A stretch of DNA of 64,000 nt from Diplosphaera chodatii (lineage: Eukaryota; Chlorophyta; Trebouxiophyceae; Prasiolales; Stichococcaceae), in NCBI GenBank assembly GCA_032358165.1, contig JAALGY010000044.1, forward strand, positions 248,001 through 312,000, given 5' to 3'. This document shows positions 28,782 to 41,800 of the stretch, piece after piece (the first letter of the stretch is position 1; each line of letters starts with the position of its first letter). Made by a program: the position numbers and the translations under genes. Under the pieces are notes generated by a model. The model worked only from the letters and a program-made list of their open reading frames with translations. It made no database searches and was not told the DNA's origin.

Positions 28782-31700
28782 ATGCTGACAACGCTGTGGA
28801 ATGATGCTCAGGTCGCGGGCCATCTGTTTGAAGGTAAGGTTCGGCTGCAAGCGGGCAGTGCCAGGGCCGCTGTGCAGGCGCATTGGCTTGCAGACTGCCT
28901 TGTGTGTGCTGCCATCTGCCTGTCGTGGTGAATCTGATATGTGCTTCTTCTTGCTGATCTGGCAGAGGGCAAGGCGGGATCGCTGGTCGATGATGCTGGG
29001 CACTTCTACAAGCCACTACAGGTGACATGTCTGTGCATGCCAAGGAAGGCGGTTCTCAGTGCGTGCTCACCAAGTGCACGAGATGTACAAGTCCCTTTTT
29101 GGAGCAATGCAAGCATCGCACAAAGGTCTGGGAACGGCTGCAAGGCATATGTCCTTCGAGGGCGTTCATGCCGCACGTTTCTCCTGTGTATGCCGCAAAC
29201 AAAATGTTGAGGTGACCTGCGCATCTGCAGCATGGCCCGCGCGGCGAGCGGGAGCTGCGCTTCTACGAGCTGGTCAAGGAGCTGGCCGACGAGTGCACCC
29301 CGGACCTGACGGCTGCGCTGCAGGCGCTGGACCCCTTCACATCGGCACGCCCCTCTTCTGAGCGGCGCCGCAGCGCTGATGGTGCGGTCTTGGAGGCCGT
29401 CTTGTGACATTCAAACCAACCATTCGGCTGTGAGGCATGTCAAGTCATCATTGCATTCCTCTCCGGAGCAAGTCACCAAGGCCTGTGGCGGGCTCTCAGC
29501 CCCCGACGGCATGAAAACGGTGTTGTGGGCTCTGCAGCAGGAGCAGATGGCCATGTGGCTGCCCGCACCAATGCTGCCAAGCGGCGTGTCACTGCTGAGG
29601 ATGCCCTGTTGCGCGGCAATGCCACAGGTGCCAGCCTGCTGCAGGACTACTCCATTCCTTGGAGCACACTCGCTTGCAAATGGACATCAGGCTCCCTGAC
29701 CATGTTTGCCTCTGGCTAGTCTCTGGCTGGGTACCTGCGGTGAGCCCATCCCATGCTGTCCTGCAGTCACCAGCCGGGGTAAGATGGAGGCCTGCCCGCG
29801 GTCGCCCAGCAAGCACGAGCCGCTTGACGGCGTGGCTGGGGTGCTGCTGGGGCCGCCGCCCCCGCAGGGGCAGCACGCAGCACCAACGGGGCACATGGCG
29901 TTCCAGCGCTCCGACAGCTCCAGCAGCTGGCGCACCGAGAGCTGGCGGCCGGACAAGGACGAGCTGTTCGCCGGGAAGGAGGCCCTGTGGCGGCACCCTG
30001 CAGCAGCCGGCAAGAAGCCCCCTGCGGTCGCCACCCGCGTGTCCAGCGTCGGAGGGAGCGGGTCGGCCGGCATGGCTGCCAAGCCGCCTCGGTTCGGCGG
30101 CGGCGGTGCCGCGGGCGCCAGTGGTGCCGTCAGCAGGCGGGCCAGCAGCGACAGGCGCAGCGGCGAGCATCCACGAGGTCCCCACAGCAGCAGCGCCTCC
30201 AATGCCGGGACGTCAGTTGCGGGCAGCACGGCAGGCTCGGCAGCCAGCAGTCCGTACGGCAGCCCCTTTGCGCATGCGTCGCAGCAGTCGGCGGAGCACG
30301 CCTTCTCACCGGCGCCTGGTCCATCATCAGCCAGCGGCACATCAGCGGCAGCAGCAGCAAGCAATTCTGCTGCAGACGCCAGCTCGAACGGGCATGACAG
30401 CAGGGATGCAACACAGGCCGCGGTGCCACCTACCATGTCGTTGGCAAGGACGGCTGTGCCGCCGCAACAGGATCAGCATCGGTGCTCGCAGGAGGGCTGC
30501 GGAAGCCCAGACCAGCAGCACGGCTGCAGCTGCTCGCCAGCTGCTGGTGGCCTGACTGTCCAGCTGCAGGCGGCGGCGCGAGTGGAGGCGGATGCAGCTG
30601 CCGACGCAGCACATACTACGGCTGTGGCGGGCTCCACTGCTCAGGCCCCTGAAGTAGTGGGCAGTACATCGGCAGCGGCACCAGACCATGTAACATATCT
30701 GTTGGGCGAGACCACAGCCACTGCAACCATCGCAGACAGGGTGAGTCATGGTCAGATTGGCGCTTGCTACGTTTGTCACCCGCACATTGTCGTCCTGGTC
30801 AACCTGCAAAGGGTATTCCCCCACAGCTGCGTAGCCCGGGTATGTGGCCCGCATTTTTCTTGTGCTGGCCTCACCACTGAGATGCCTGATCAACCGCAGG
30901 GGGCCTCGCCTTTTGAGCAGCATGCAGCGGCATCTCATGATGCCGAGCAGGCGCTTGGCAGCGGCAGCAACGGCTATGTGATGCCATACCAGGAGCACGC
31001 GGCTTTTGTGCTGCGCAATGCACCCATGCTTCGTGCCATCCCACGATTCTGTGAGCGTTCAGAGACCCTGTATGCTATCGTGGTCTGGACCTTTTGGACG
31101 TGCTTACAAGTCTGCTATCACATGTGACATTTGCGCAGCTGTGTCAGAATTGACACTTGTCACCATCTGGCAACGAAGCTGCTATGCTTGCTTTGCAGAT
31201 GGGACGGTGCAGAGCGAGGACTGCCTGCTGCTGGAGCTGGAAGACGTAGCGCAGTCCTACAAGCGCCCCTCCATCATTGACATCAAGGTGTCCACGATTT
31301 TGACTTGAACCCCCCTGTTCAGAAGCACCCTTCTTACTTTCCTGAAGACATGTTGAGGATTTGTCAAGGCAGGACTTGTCACCAACCCCCACGCTGGCCC
31401 ACAGGTCGGCTTCAAGACCTGGTACCCTGGTTCAGACGAGCGCTACATTGCAAAGTGCCAGTGCGTCTCCTTGCAATCCTGCTCCTGCGCTGGCCCCACA
31501 GTGGACTACAGACCCTGCATGTCACTTCATTCGACACTGTGCACCGTCGATGCTAGTGGAGCATGCAGTGATCAATCAGATGGTAGGCTTAAGCATTTGC
31601 TATTTTGAATTCAGGGCAAAGGATGCGTCGACCACTCAATCAAAGCTGGGCTTCAAGATCTGCGGGATGCAGGTCTTCAGGTGCTTATGATGTGCTGGTA

Positions 31701-32631
31701 TGACTGCGGAGTCAAAGCATGCTAGGACCCCAGTGAAATGCTGGTTGCCTGGCACGTCATGTATCATTCGCCAGTTTCATACGCTGGACACCCATTCAAC
31801 GGCAGGCACCTGCAGCGCGGCTTCTGGCGCGCAAGCAAGCGCTGGTGCAAGGGCATGTCCGAGGATGCAGTCAACAAGGCGCTCCTGCGCTTCGCCAACA
31901 ACGGTGCGCCTCGCATTGCCACTTCGGAGTCGATCTGCTTCACCTCAGAACAGCCGCTCATGATGAGCCCAACACAGCAAAGCCCATCCCAACCCGATGT
32001 CCGCCGTCCCACCCATATACTTGCTGGCAGCAGCATGCTTCATTCGAGCTGACCACACAGGGCTTCTCTGCCATGAAAATGATCCAGCGGCCGCAGAGTT
32101 CACACGAACGGTGCTGATGCGCACTGGACATGCTGCTGCAGAGGCGGGGCTGACGCCCAAGGATATCTACGGCGGGCCGCGTGGCGCCATCGCACAGCTG
32201 GCCGGGCTGGCCGAATGGTTCGCGCACCAGCGCGAGTTCTGCTTCTACTCCAGCAGCGTGCTCATCATCTATGAGGGCGCTGCCTCGTCGGCAGAGACAG
32301 CAGCAGTCTCCATTCGCCTGGTAACCTGGCTTCGCAACAAATGCTTGCATGTGTGCACACACGCTGCTATACCGCAGCCTACACTCATGTGTCTGCACTG
32401 TCAATGCACAGGTTGCCCGTTCTAGTTGACAACATGCATCATGAAGCCGCTTCGTTGATACGACAGTCGAGTTGCAGTATTGTAGATGCCTGACGTCTGC
32501 TGCAGGTCGACTTTGCGCATACGTTCCCCAGCGGCGGGCAGGCAGACGACAACTTCACCGCTGGAGCGCGTGCGCTGTTGCAGGCTCTGGAAGCGGTAGT
32601 GTCCATGGACGCGCATGACTGCCTCATGTAG
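28782..32631 (+). CDS. Inositol polyphosphate kinase (IPK2/IPMK-type) with a large inserted low-complexity region
   Basis: Twelve exons (28782-28833, 28966-29021, 29231-29381, 29538-29627, 29767-30740, 30900-31050, 31199-31287, 31405-31460, 31615-31680, 31734-31903, 32097-32320, 32506-32631) give 734 residues. It phosphorylates soluble inositol phosphates with ATP. Family marks: QVAGHLFEGKAG then DDAGHFYKPLQ and HGPRGERELRFYEL; the catalytic PSIIDIKVG (about 515-523) followed by KTWYPGS; KLGFKICGMQVF; FCFYSSSVLIIYEG; and VDFAHTFPSG near the end. Typical IPK2 proteins are about 300 residues. The excess is exons 4-6, above all exon 5 (about 117-441), which is Ser/Ala/Gly-rich without any recognisable domain. 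The conserved halves on both sides share one frame, so it is an insert and not a gene fusion. Confidence 0.92.
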
Positions 32632-33194
32632 ACACGACAGCGCGGCCAGCTTGGGGCTGGCAACAGCAGCTTCAATGCAAGCTCTTGAAGCATCCCAGTG
32701 CGCGACGCTACTCTGGCTGTGGTGTTGGCTGCTGCTGTGGCAGCACCAGTGGCTTGGGGTTGGCCAGCTGTGAAGTGCTGAACCACCGGAACCACCGGCC
32801 ATACTGTTGAGGATAGGACGGGCTTGCAGTGACATGCAGGGCGCTGCCATGTGCTGTACTGGCCATCGACCGCCAACATTCTTGCAGGACATGGAACAAA
32901 CGTGGCACCTTCCACGTTTCTGTGTCTCTGCTGCCGTCACCGGCATTGGCTGCAGCAGATAACAAGTAGTGTCAGGGGTGGCGAGAACACAGCACCTCTG
33001 TTGTATGCAAACTTGTGGCATGTCTTATCTGAGCTTGCAAACAAACGCTGGATCCAGAAGTGATGTTCAGAAATTAAGAGACGTGGGTGGCAGACTGGCT
33101 GTCCCCATTAGCCGAGCAAGCCCACAAACAGCTCAATGCACGTCAGGCTAGTACCTCGCTTGTGGACGTCTTGATGTACCCTTGTCACGGTGTG
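32632..33194. other. Intergenic region, inositol phosphate kinase / PRISE-type gene
   Basis: About 560 bp between two plus-strand genes. The in-frame ATG at 33087 upstream of the chosen PRISE start means part of it may be coding or 5' UTR. Nothing else was seen. Confidence 0.35.
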
Positions 33195-36100
33195 ATGATG
33201 CACCATCTGTGTGCACACGGGTATGCGCGTTGGCTGGCTGCCAGCAGACCTGGGTTCCACAGCAGACGTACAATATTTTTCGGCGGCCAGCAGGCTAGAT
33301 TAATTGGGTGCTGTTCCCATGGTAGCCCGAAGAGTGAGAAGGCTGCGCTGGTGACTGGCGCCACAGGTCAGTCTCTCCACCTGTGCTTTGCACTGGCTGC
33401 AGAGCACCTTGGGTGTGCCATAGAAACCTCGGTAAAGTTGGCAGCGCATTAACCCACGTCTTCTGCAGAGCAAACAAATTATTTTGGTGCTGCGCAAACC
33501 CAAGTGTCACTTAGTAAGGTGCTTGCGTGCAACATCATCTCGACCCTACTAGCACTGCTGCAGCAAGGGCAACAACCTGTGCCATCGTCTGCAGGCATCC
33601 AGGGCCGTGCCCTGGTTGCGATCCTCGATGGGGATGAGCAGGTGCGTCAGCAGCCAGCCACACGCACGCTGTCCAGGACGGAGAGCATGCTACAAGAAAG
33701 TATCCGACCGTGCAGTGACTAGCGGTACCCACCTTCTGTTGGGACGCTGAACTTCTGCTTCACTCCATGCCATGTGGACACCTGACAGGAGTTTACGGCG
33801 GTGTATGCCGTCAGCCGGCATCCACTGGACTATGATGTGAAGCGCACCAAGCACATCCGCTTGGACCTCTCTAACAAGGAAGCGATCAAGCAGGTCTGTG
33901 TCACTGCTGCTGGTGTCGCATCTTCACATACAGGCTTGGTCGGTGTGTGCGAGTGGTGCTGGACAGGCTTGCGGTCGAACTGTGGCATGGCATGTCACCG
34001 TTGCATGTGGGCGCTGGGTCTGCCAGTCCTGCACTGGGCGCTGCAGGTGCTGAAGGATCAGGGCGTCGTGGAACACAAGATCACCCACATCTTCCACCTG
34101 GCTTTCGCCGGGTGAGCTCCTGTGCGCCATGCACCAGTGAGATGGCATATTACTCCTGCATGTTTCGAGGGCTGACCCCGCCAAATGCAGCTGTAGGTGA
34201 GGCAAGCTGCACACTCCAAGTCAATAGCATATGCTGTGCTCTGCTGTGCAGTGACACAACCAACATCGATCAGAGCGTGGCAGAGTGGCTCAAGAATGTT
34301 GTGGAGGGCGCGGAGGCCACAGGGCACCCCCTGGAGCACGTGTTTTTCGAGGAGGGTGAGGAAGTTGATAACATTTCGATCTCATATGAAACCTCAGCAT
34401 TGGCTGCAAGTGTTGCCCCTTCTCCTGTACATGCAACCCGCCTGTGTGGCCACCTGCCCGTCGGAATACTCGTCTGCACCGCCTGCTACATGCTTAGGCA
34501 CTTGCAGTTCCTGATGACCTGCTCGCAGTGGTTTGACACGCAGGCATCAAGTACTACGGGTTCCACTGGGGCCCGCCCAAGACGCCCTTCCGGGAGGACG
34601 ACCCCCGCCACCTGCCGCCAAACTACTACTACCCGGCAGAAGATTACCTCATCGAGCGGGTTTCATCGGGCGCCGCCTGGACCTGGTGTTGAGCCTGACC
34701 CACCATGACGAGTGCTTACTTCGATGCAGCTGAACCGAGCTGAGGCGTACCCAAAGCATGTGCTGCCTGGTGCTTGGCGCTCCAATCAAGCACCACCGCC
34801 TGGTGTGAGACGAGCCTGCACACTGATTGGCAGTGTTGGCAGGTGTGCCCAGCGTGCTCATGCTCCTTGTGCACCCGCACACTGCAGGAGCTCACTGAGA
34901 CCCGGATACATATTCGGCTTCAGTTTGCGCACCAAGATGAACCTGCTGCAGGTGAGGCAGGTGCAGTAGTACTGATGCCAACAGCAGTGGAGGCCGTAGT
35001 CTACAGGTCCATTGTTCTGCGCTAAGCTGCATACTTGCTGTGTGTGCAGTGCATCGCGGTCTACGGGGCAGTGTGCAAAGAGCTTGGCATTGCCATGCGG
35101 TGCGCACTGCAGAGCTTGACAATAAGCATGCCGCATGCTGTTCACATCATACACACTTCCCCGATGTTTTCGATGCTCAATAACTGACATCACGAACCGG
35201 TGTTCAGAACTGGTTTTGCTGTGCTCGCAGCTCACCCTGCATTCTGTTCCGGTGCAGGTTCCCAGGCACCGCCAAGACATATTATGACACCGTTCAGGAG
35301 GTATGTTGGGAAGGAAGCCATGGTGCATCATAGCACATGGAGGTTTAGGCCTGCAGTAGGCCACTGTAATGATAAAGGCATCTTCACCAGCACACCAACC
35401 AGACAGATCCAGTAAAGTCTAAACTGTGTGTCTGCTGGAGGGCACACAAGGCCATATTCAGACATGATACAGCGCGCATGACTGCAGGCAGTGGACAGCA
35501 AGCTGCTGATGCATGCGGCGCTTTTCACCTCCACGCACAAGCACACCGCCAACAATGCGTACAATGTGAACAACGGCGACACATTCCGCTGGTGCGCCGC
35601 CGACTTTGGACTCCTATTGTTGTCCTGTGTGCTTGTTACCCCTTGGTGAGGGAGATCACACCTACAGTTGGGGTTCGTCAACCCACCATCGCCATGTGGC
35701 TACTCAGCTGGCGTACAAAAGTACTACTGCAGGTACTCAGGTCCTGCGAGTGCAAGAGCGCTGGCCGGGAATCGTGCCTGATAAACCCCACTCGTGTGCA
35801 GGGCGTACATCTGGCCAAAAGTCGCTGCCTACTTCGGCATCGAGGCTGGTGCGCATGTCAACTGACCTGCCATGTGTCACTGAGCAGATCTGACAACACC
35901 TGCATTTGCATGCAAACCGTGGGTATTGGTGGACATGTGCGCTGCAGGGCCGCCCCTCAAGCTGCCGCTGACAACACTGATGGCCCACCACGAAGACACC
36001 TGGCGCGCCCTGCAGGTGCTTCGAGATGGACATCAAGCACTTGCGTGAGCTTATGAAGTTGCATAGTAGGCAATACTGGGTTGGCGTTCTTGCCAAGTAA

Positions 36101-36752
36101 AAGGGTGCGGCTGCGCCAGTTTCACATTTGAGATGCTGTGTGACACAGGAGAAACATGGGCTGAAGCTGCGCAAGCCGCTGTCGGAAGTGGTCAACTTCG
36201 AGAGCGCTGATGCCATGTTCACCTGTGAGCCCTGGCAGCGGCGTGCTGTCCTCACGATCATGTTCAACACCAACTGCCAGATGAGCAGCTTCCTGCAGTA
36301 TGTCGCCGGCGAACCTGAGCAGGTTGCACACTGCATGCAGGCGACTGCGACCTGTTCTCCGACACCACCAAGCTGTGCGAAGATACACCAAAGACGCTCC
36401 TGCTGCGGTTGTGTCTTCACTCAGCTGTGTGTGCAGTTCAAGTGCTACGTTTTATGTCGGCAGCAGTGACACGTCTGTCCCCTCACAGGCGCAGGCGGGG
36501 TTCAACGGTATGAAGGTGCCGCAGACTACACATGCTCCTGAACCCCTGCACGCCTTGCTTGCCATGCTGACATGCCCCGACCCAAGCATGCTTGCAAGCT
36601 GCCAACCTCGATGTGACACCTGACGTTACCTTCGGTTGCAGCTGGACACACGCGTGCAGTTCTACAAGTGGTTCAACGAGCTGGCGGACAAGGGCCTGAT
36701 CCCGCGCTACCCCGGCTATGAGCAGGGGGCCAAGCTGCCGCCACCCGACCAG
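33195..36752 (+). CDS. PRISE-type short-chain reductase (progesterone 5-beta-reductase/iridoid synthase-like), last exon not found
   Basis: Fifteen exons: 33195-33366, 33595-33641, 33789-33893, 34047-34111, 34252-34355, 34544-34685, 34888-34951, 35050-35099, 35258-35300, 35488-35591, 35802-35848, 35948-36015, 36149-36322, 36489-36515, 36642-36752. This gives about 441 residues so far. NAD(P)-binding start VTGATGIQGRALVAIL, then YAVSRHPLDYD. The family block NYYYPAEDYL holds the expected catalytic Tyr. It is followed by WTWSSLRPGYIFGFSLRTKMN and NNAYNVNNGDTFRW. PRISE enzymes reduce activated C=C bonds with NADPH; the substrate here is unknown. The start is uncertain: ATG at 33195, 33198 or 33087. 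After PPDQ a GTAGTT donor follows. Reading through instead gives a non-coding-like tail to 37127. Confidence 0.88.
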
Positions 36753-37754
36753 GTAGTTGGCAACCTGGCGTCACACTGTACTGGTGTCCCCACGACCAAC
36801 AACAGTCGACCCAGCATGGATGCATTGGTGTCCTCTGCTGTCAGGACACGTTGGGTGCTCGCCCACTCTGCGCCATTGAAGGCACTGGTCTACATGTCCT
36901 GCAGTCGCTGCTGGAGCTGCAGCGACAGCCATGAGCGTTGCCAGGAGACGTGCGAATGCAAAGGGTACACACCTTCACAGACGGGCAGGACATGTCAGGC
37001 GGCGCATATGTACAACATCGGCAGCTGGAGTACAGTGGATCATGCGGTTGAATGTCAGCCGCTCAATTGTGATGTTGACGTCAACATGCCATCTGTGGCA
37101 TGCCATTCCACGTGTCATCAGCCTTGATTGTACGTGATGAAGCGGCAGATATGTGTGCCATCCATCAATACAATTCGGTAGAGGCCATGCCTTGTATTTT
37201 GGTTTTAACAGTGCGGTGCAAGTGCAACTACACAGTTGGGCATGTCACGCTTGGATGCTGCCCCTACCATACCGCTGCTTACATGGTACGTTTACTCACA
37301 ACGAAACGTTCAAACATGATACCATTCGGTCTACAGACAGTCGTCTGTCACGATAGCAACTGCAGTGCGCATGAATATCCTACACTGAAATAACAGGACA
37401 CTGTTGCTGGACGGTGTCATCTGCTACGCAAAGCTGTCTGCACGCTGAGTGCAGGCAGCTAGTCGTCATCAGGATCACTGGTGAGTCAAGAATGCAGTGC
37501 AGCATTTACGAGGTGCTTATCACAAGAATGCAGTATAGCAAAACTGAACAGGCTTGCAGCATTGGGCCTGCAAACCTGCTGCAGCAGCCGCAGCACGGCG
37601 CTTGCCATGCTGCCACCGCCACAGGCCTAACGCTACCCAATAGTGGCTCGGCTGTGCCAAGGTAGGCTGCCTCCCGTCATGCCGCCACATGCCGGGGTTC
37701 CGCAGCGCCGGCGCTACCGGACCTCTTCTACCGGCGGGGTCTGGCCGGGGAGCC
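36753..37754. other. Region between the PRISE-type gene and the GH5 gene (tail to tail)
   Basis: 1.0 kb. It should contain the missing last PRISE exon, probably only a few codons, and the 3' UTRs of both genes. A TTACA motif at 37279-37283 (TGTAA for the GH5 strand) lies 472 nt past the GH5 stop. No other gene was seen. Confidence 0.35.
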
Positions 37755-38835
37755 TCAGCCGCTTGCAGCAACGCACTTGAGGTTGGAGCACTTCTGCGTC
37801 GCCGAGCAGCAGTACTGCAGAAACAGCAGCACAATGTGTCAGCACACTCTGCTGACGGACTGAGCATGAACATGCTGGTGAGGTGAGGCTTATAAGCGGT
37901 CGGGCTGGCAGGTGGTGAGCTCGACTGCGCTGCAGGCGTCCTGTGACCCTGTAAACGCCGCCGCTGGGACTGCACCCGCACCCAGGCCACACATGCAGGC
38001 CACCCTTGCAGTGCGGGGTTGGAGCATGGGGAAGCCGGGCTGGCAGCACTCACCCCGCCGCATGTCCTGGCTGCTGGGCAGCAGGCCATGCCGCCGGTCG
38101 TGGTGTACTTCCTGCAGGTGCCGTCGCCAGCGCAGCACACGGTGCTCCGCCCGGGCCCGCAGCTCTTCGGGTACGAGCAGCAGCCGTTGCCGCTGCACGC
38201 CACGTTGCCTGGGCACGTCTGCAGGGCGCCAAGCAGCTGCCGTCAGCCTCGGGGTCAGCGGGCCACTGCATGCTTGGGTGCACGCCGCCTGCCGTGCTCA
38301 TGCAACCTGTGCAGTGCTGGCAGCGTGGCAGACTCACCGCCGTGCCGCACTTCTTCGGCGGCTTGCACACGCCGTTGACGCACACGTTGTTGGGCGGGCA
38401 GCAGGTGCGCCCGCACGCCCGCGCCACCGGGCAGCAGGTGGTGCCTGTGCACTTCGTCACGCCCGCCCGGCAGCAGTACTGCGCATCCGGGGCACACGAC
38501 ACATCAGCGCTGATCCTGCACCGCTGTTGTGCCAGCGGCAGGTGACAGCCGGGCAGTCGTTACACCAGACCTGTACACTTCTGCAGATGCGTCCCTACCA
38601 TCTGCGCAACCCTGGACAACCATCGATCTGTCAGTGGAGCAGGTTGCTGGCAGCTGACGCTGCGACTCACCGCGCCGCAGGTCTGGGCGGCGGGGCAGCA
38701 CGCGATGCCCTTGGTGTCCGCGTACGTCTTGCACACGGCGTCGCCGGCGCAGCACACGGAGTTGCGCCCCGGCCCGCAGCTCTTGGCGGCCGGGCAGCAG
38801 GAGGTGCCCGCGCACGCCACGTTGTTGGGGCACGC
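37755..38835 (-). repeat. Duplicated exon pair in the Cys-rich tail of the GH5 gene
   Basis: Exons 19 (38835-38671) and 21 (38218-38054) are each exactly 165 nt and phase 0 on both sides. Their 55-residue products align end to end: CP.NVAC.G..CC...KSCGPGR then VCCAGD and ACCPAA.TCG. Exons 20 and 22 both begin TAC TGC TGC (YCC) followed by a KC motif. This looks like tandem duplication of a two-exon block, with exon 22 shortened by a stop. Confidence 0.85.
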
Positions 38836-41800
38836 CTGCGGGGTGCGGCCAGGGCTTTCAGTCAAAGGTCAAGCACTTGAGAAGGATTCGCGTGCCATGG
38901 CAGCACCTGACATGCGGGCTCCAGTATGTTGGGGCTGAGTCTCCCCTGGGACTCATGGAGAGCGCTGTTGCGAGCGCTGACGCGCCGATCACCAAACGCG
39001 GAGGACAGATGATGATTGCTCAGCACAGTCAACAACCGCCACATGCAGGACCGCAGGCGAGCGGTGGTCCCCGCACCGTGGGGCCGCACTGCCGGGCGCC
39101 GCTGCCGGGGGTGCTGCCGGTGCACTTGCCCGCTGAGCACGTCTGCCCCGCCGGGCAGCACACCTGCAGTGCAGAGCAGGTTGCCCCTGGTGACCATGGT
39201 CGGCAGACGTATGTGTTGCTCAGAGGCAGATTCTTTGGTGAAATGCTGTCCCTGGTACCCCTGCCCAGGTGCATGTGCATGCTGGCCTAGTCGAGATGTA
39301 GTGACAATATGCGAGATGACCGTCTGCCCACCCAATGCTTATGGAGGTGCACGAATTTCACGATGGATGTGGAGCATACAGTGCTGCATAAGTAGTGACG
39401 GCTGGTGGGATGGGAGGCCTCACCCCGTTGCATGTACGTGCAGTGGGGCAGCAGAGGCCGGCAGTGCACGGCACTCCGGCGGCACAGCATGACTGCATGT
39501 AAACATAAACATCATCACAAGCTGCCAGCACGCAGACCGAACGCTCGTGGGCACACAGCACATACATGGTCCAGGGTGGGTCCCACGGTGTGCTGCATCG
39601 GCACTGTTGTTGGTGAAAGCATGCAACTCATGAGGGCATTGTGCCTCGAAGGGGACGGCACTCACATCGCCGCAGACGTTGGCATTCGCACAGCAGACGC
39701 CGTTGTTGCACGTCGTCCCGCCAGCGCACTGCAGCGCACGACGAAGTTTGATATGACAAAGGGCAGCGCCCATCTGTAGAGTACCCCGTGCACTCGTGAT
39801 ATACGCCACAGCCCGCAGCACTGTGATGATGGCATGCCGTGATTACGATGTGCTGCAGTCATGGCGGCAGCAGTTGCACTTGGGCCTGCATCTATGGTGT
39901 ACACACCGATGCGGCGCATGTGGCGCAGCCAGGTGGCGTGGTCGACAGCGTGTCGAAGCAGCTCGTGGTGCAGAAGTTGTAGTACCTGCCGCAGGACCGA
40001 TGCATGCTAGTGTCAGAAGCAGTCCAGGGGGCAGGCATGAGTGGTGCCGGAAACACATTGTGGCATGGCCCTGTTCATGCACAATGATTTGAGGGTTTGC
40101 TTGACAGCATGCTCACCAGGGGCGCAGACCGATCTGACCCATGTAGCTGATCTTCTGCTGCACAGGCGTCGCCCAGTCATCTCCCACCTGCAGGAGCCGA
40201 CATGCCACCATGTGTGCCAAGCGGGTAGCAAGGCTTCGGCTGCTGCTAGATGATCGTGTAAGTGCATCGACCATGCCGGAAGGCCACAAGTTTGCACAGC
40301 AACATGCTGTAACCTCATGACAAAGCTGCATGGCAGGTTGCAGCCTGCCCCATCTTGGCTCAAAGCGCAGCGGTCGTGGTGCTGTGCTGGAAGGCCAGCC
40401 ATGGGAGGAGGCTCTGCCAGAAGCTCACCACGCCGCCGGTGTCCCCGCTGTTGGCGTTCCAGGACCACCAGATCCAGTCATTGATGGGGTTGTGCTTGCC
40501 GTCCGCGGCGTCGCCTTGGTTGAGCAGGTACCGCGCAAAGATGTTCATTTGCTGCGGCAGCAATCGCAATCAAGTCAAGGCGGTGTAGGGGTGTTGTGAT
40601 ATACTGCACCAGGGCAGGGTCTGTCTGCCAGAGGAAGCTGGCCGCATCCCCCTTGCAGGTGCACACGTTGTTTCCCGTCTCGATCCAGATGCGCTTAATG
40701 GGGTCAACACTCACATTGAGCTCAAGCGTCATGCAGTTGGGGTTGGCCTTGGCGCAGCGGTTGCGGCAGTCGCGCATGTAGCCACCGAACTCTCCGATCA
40801 CGATGGGGAACGCCTGGCAGTCTGCACCATTGCAGAAGCCCTGCAGCCAGGCAGCCACTTTTTGTGTTCCAATTGAGGACCCTCACAGGCCTACAAGCTC
40901 CGCTTGTGCCAGATGCATGCTGCAGCATCATTGGTCTTTGCTGGGCATCTGCCCGTTAATCTGGAGCGCCTGATTACGGCAGCACGGCAGCATCAAGATG
41001 TACGCCTGCACGCCGTGGTGCTTACCTTCTTGTTCAGGTAGCCGAAGGAGCTGGAGACGCGGGTGTAGAAGCCCGGCGCTTGCGACAGCGTCGGGTTGGT
41101 GTTGAGGCTGATGCTCGGGAACTGTGACAGGCACATCATGTCGGCTGAGAACGATGAGCAGGTAATGGGACTGTGTCCAATCAGTGCCTCGTCAGCCTGG
41201 TTACTGGCACACCAGAGAAACAAAGAGCACAGGTGGGGCAGCTCACATAGAAGTGAGGCATCATGATGACCCGCTTCCTGCATGCAGAGAGGCGATGCGT
41301 CAGTGCCAGCAAGCGTCTGAAGCCTGTGATCTCGACTACACGCCACATGGCACTATATTGTACAGCTCCGCAGTGGACACCAACAAGGGAAGGCTTCACA
41401 GCACCATCTCGAGCTCAATCGGGAACAAGGTGAAGCTCAACTCCATGCTTCGTCTGTGACACTTTCGGGCAGACAGGCTGGGCTACCTGTAGGGCTTGCC
41501 CAGCAGTGCTTGGAAGAAGGGGGCCGGGTTGGAGGCGCCGCTGTTCCCGATGTAGGCGGGGTCGGTCGCCAGGCCGTCGCCCCAGTTGGTTCCCAAATTG
41601 TTCTGGCCCAGACCCTCGATGGCAAACAGCGAGTCTGCATGCCAAAGCACCATTTGAGCACAGATCCTTATGCCCAATCTGGCAGTGCTCTGCCATGCAG
41701 GCCCAGGAATGCAGGTTCACTACAGTTGACCCAACATTCTGGGAAGCTCAAGCAGTGCACGGCCAGGATGAAGACGAGCATCTGCAGCGGAGACGACTGC

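Noticed and set aside
37520..38203. 227-codon minus-strand frame covering the last GH5 exons
   Set aside because: It reads exon 21 correctly, then passes through the intron into an unrelated tail. Exon 22, with a YCC start matching exon 20, is the better ending.
37755..39985. Separate secreted Cys-rich (granulin-like) gene
   Set aside because: No ATG or signal peptide precedes it, and all exons continue in phase from the GH5 catalytic exons.
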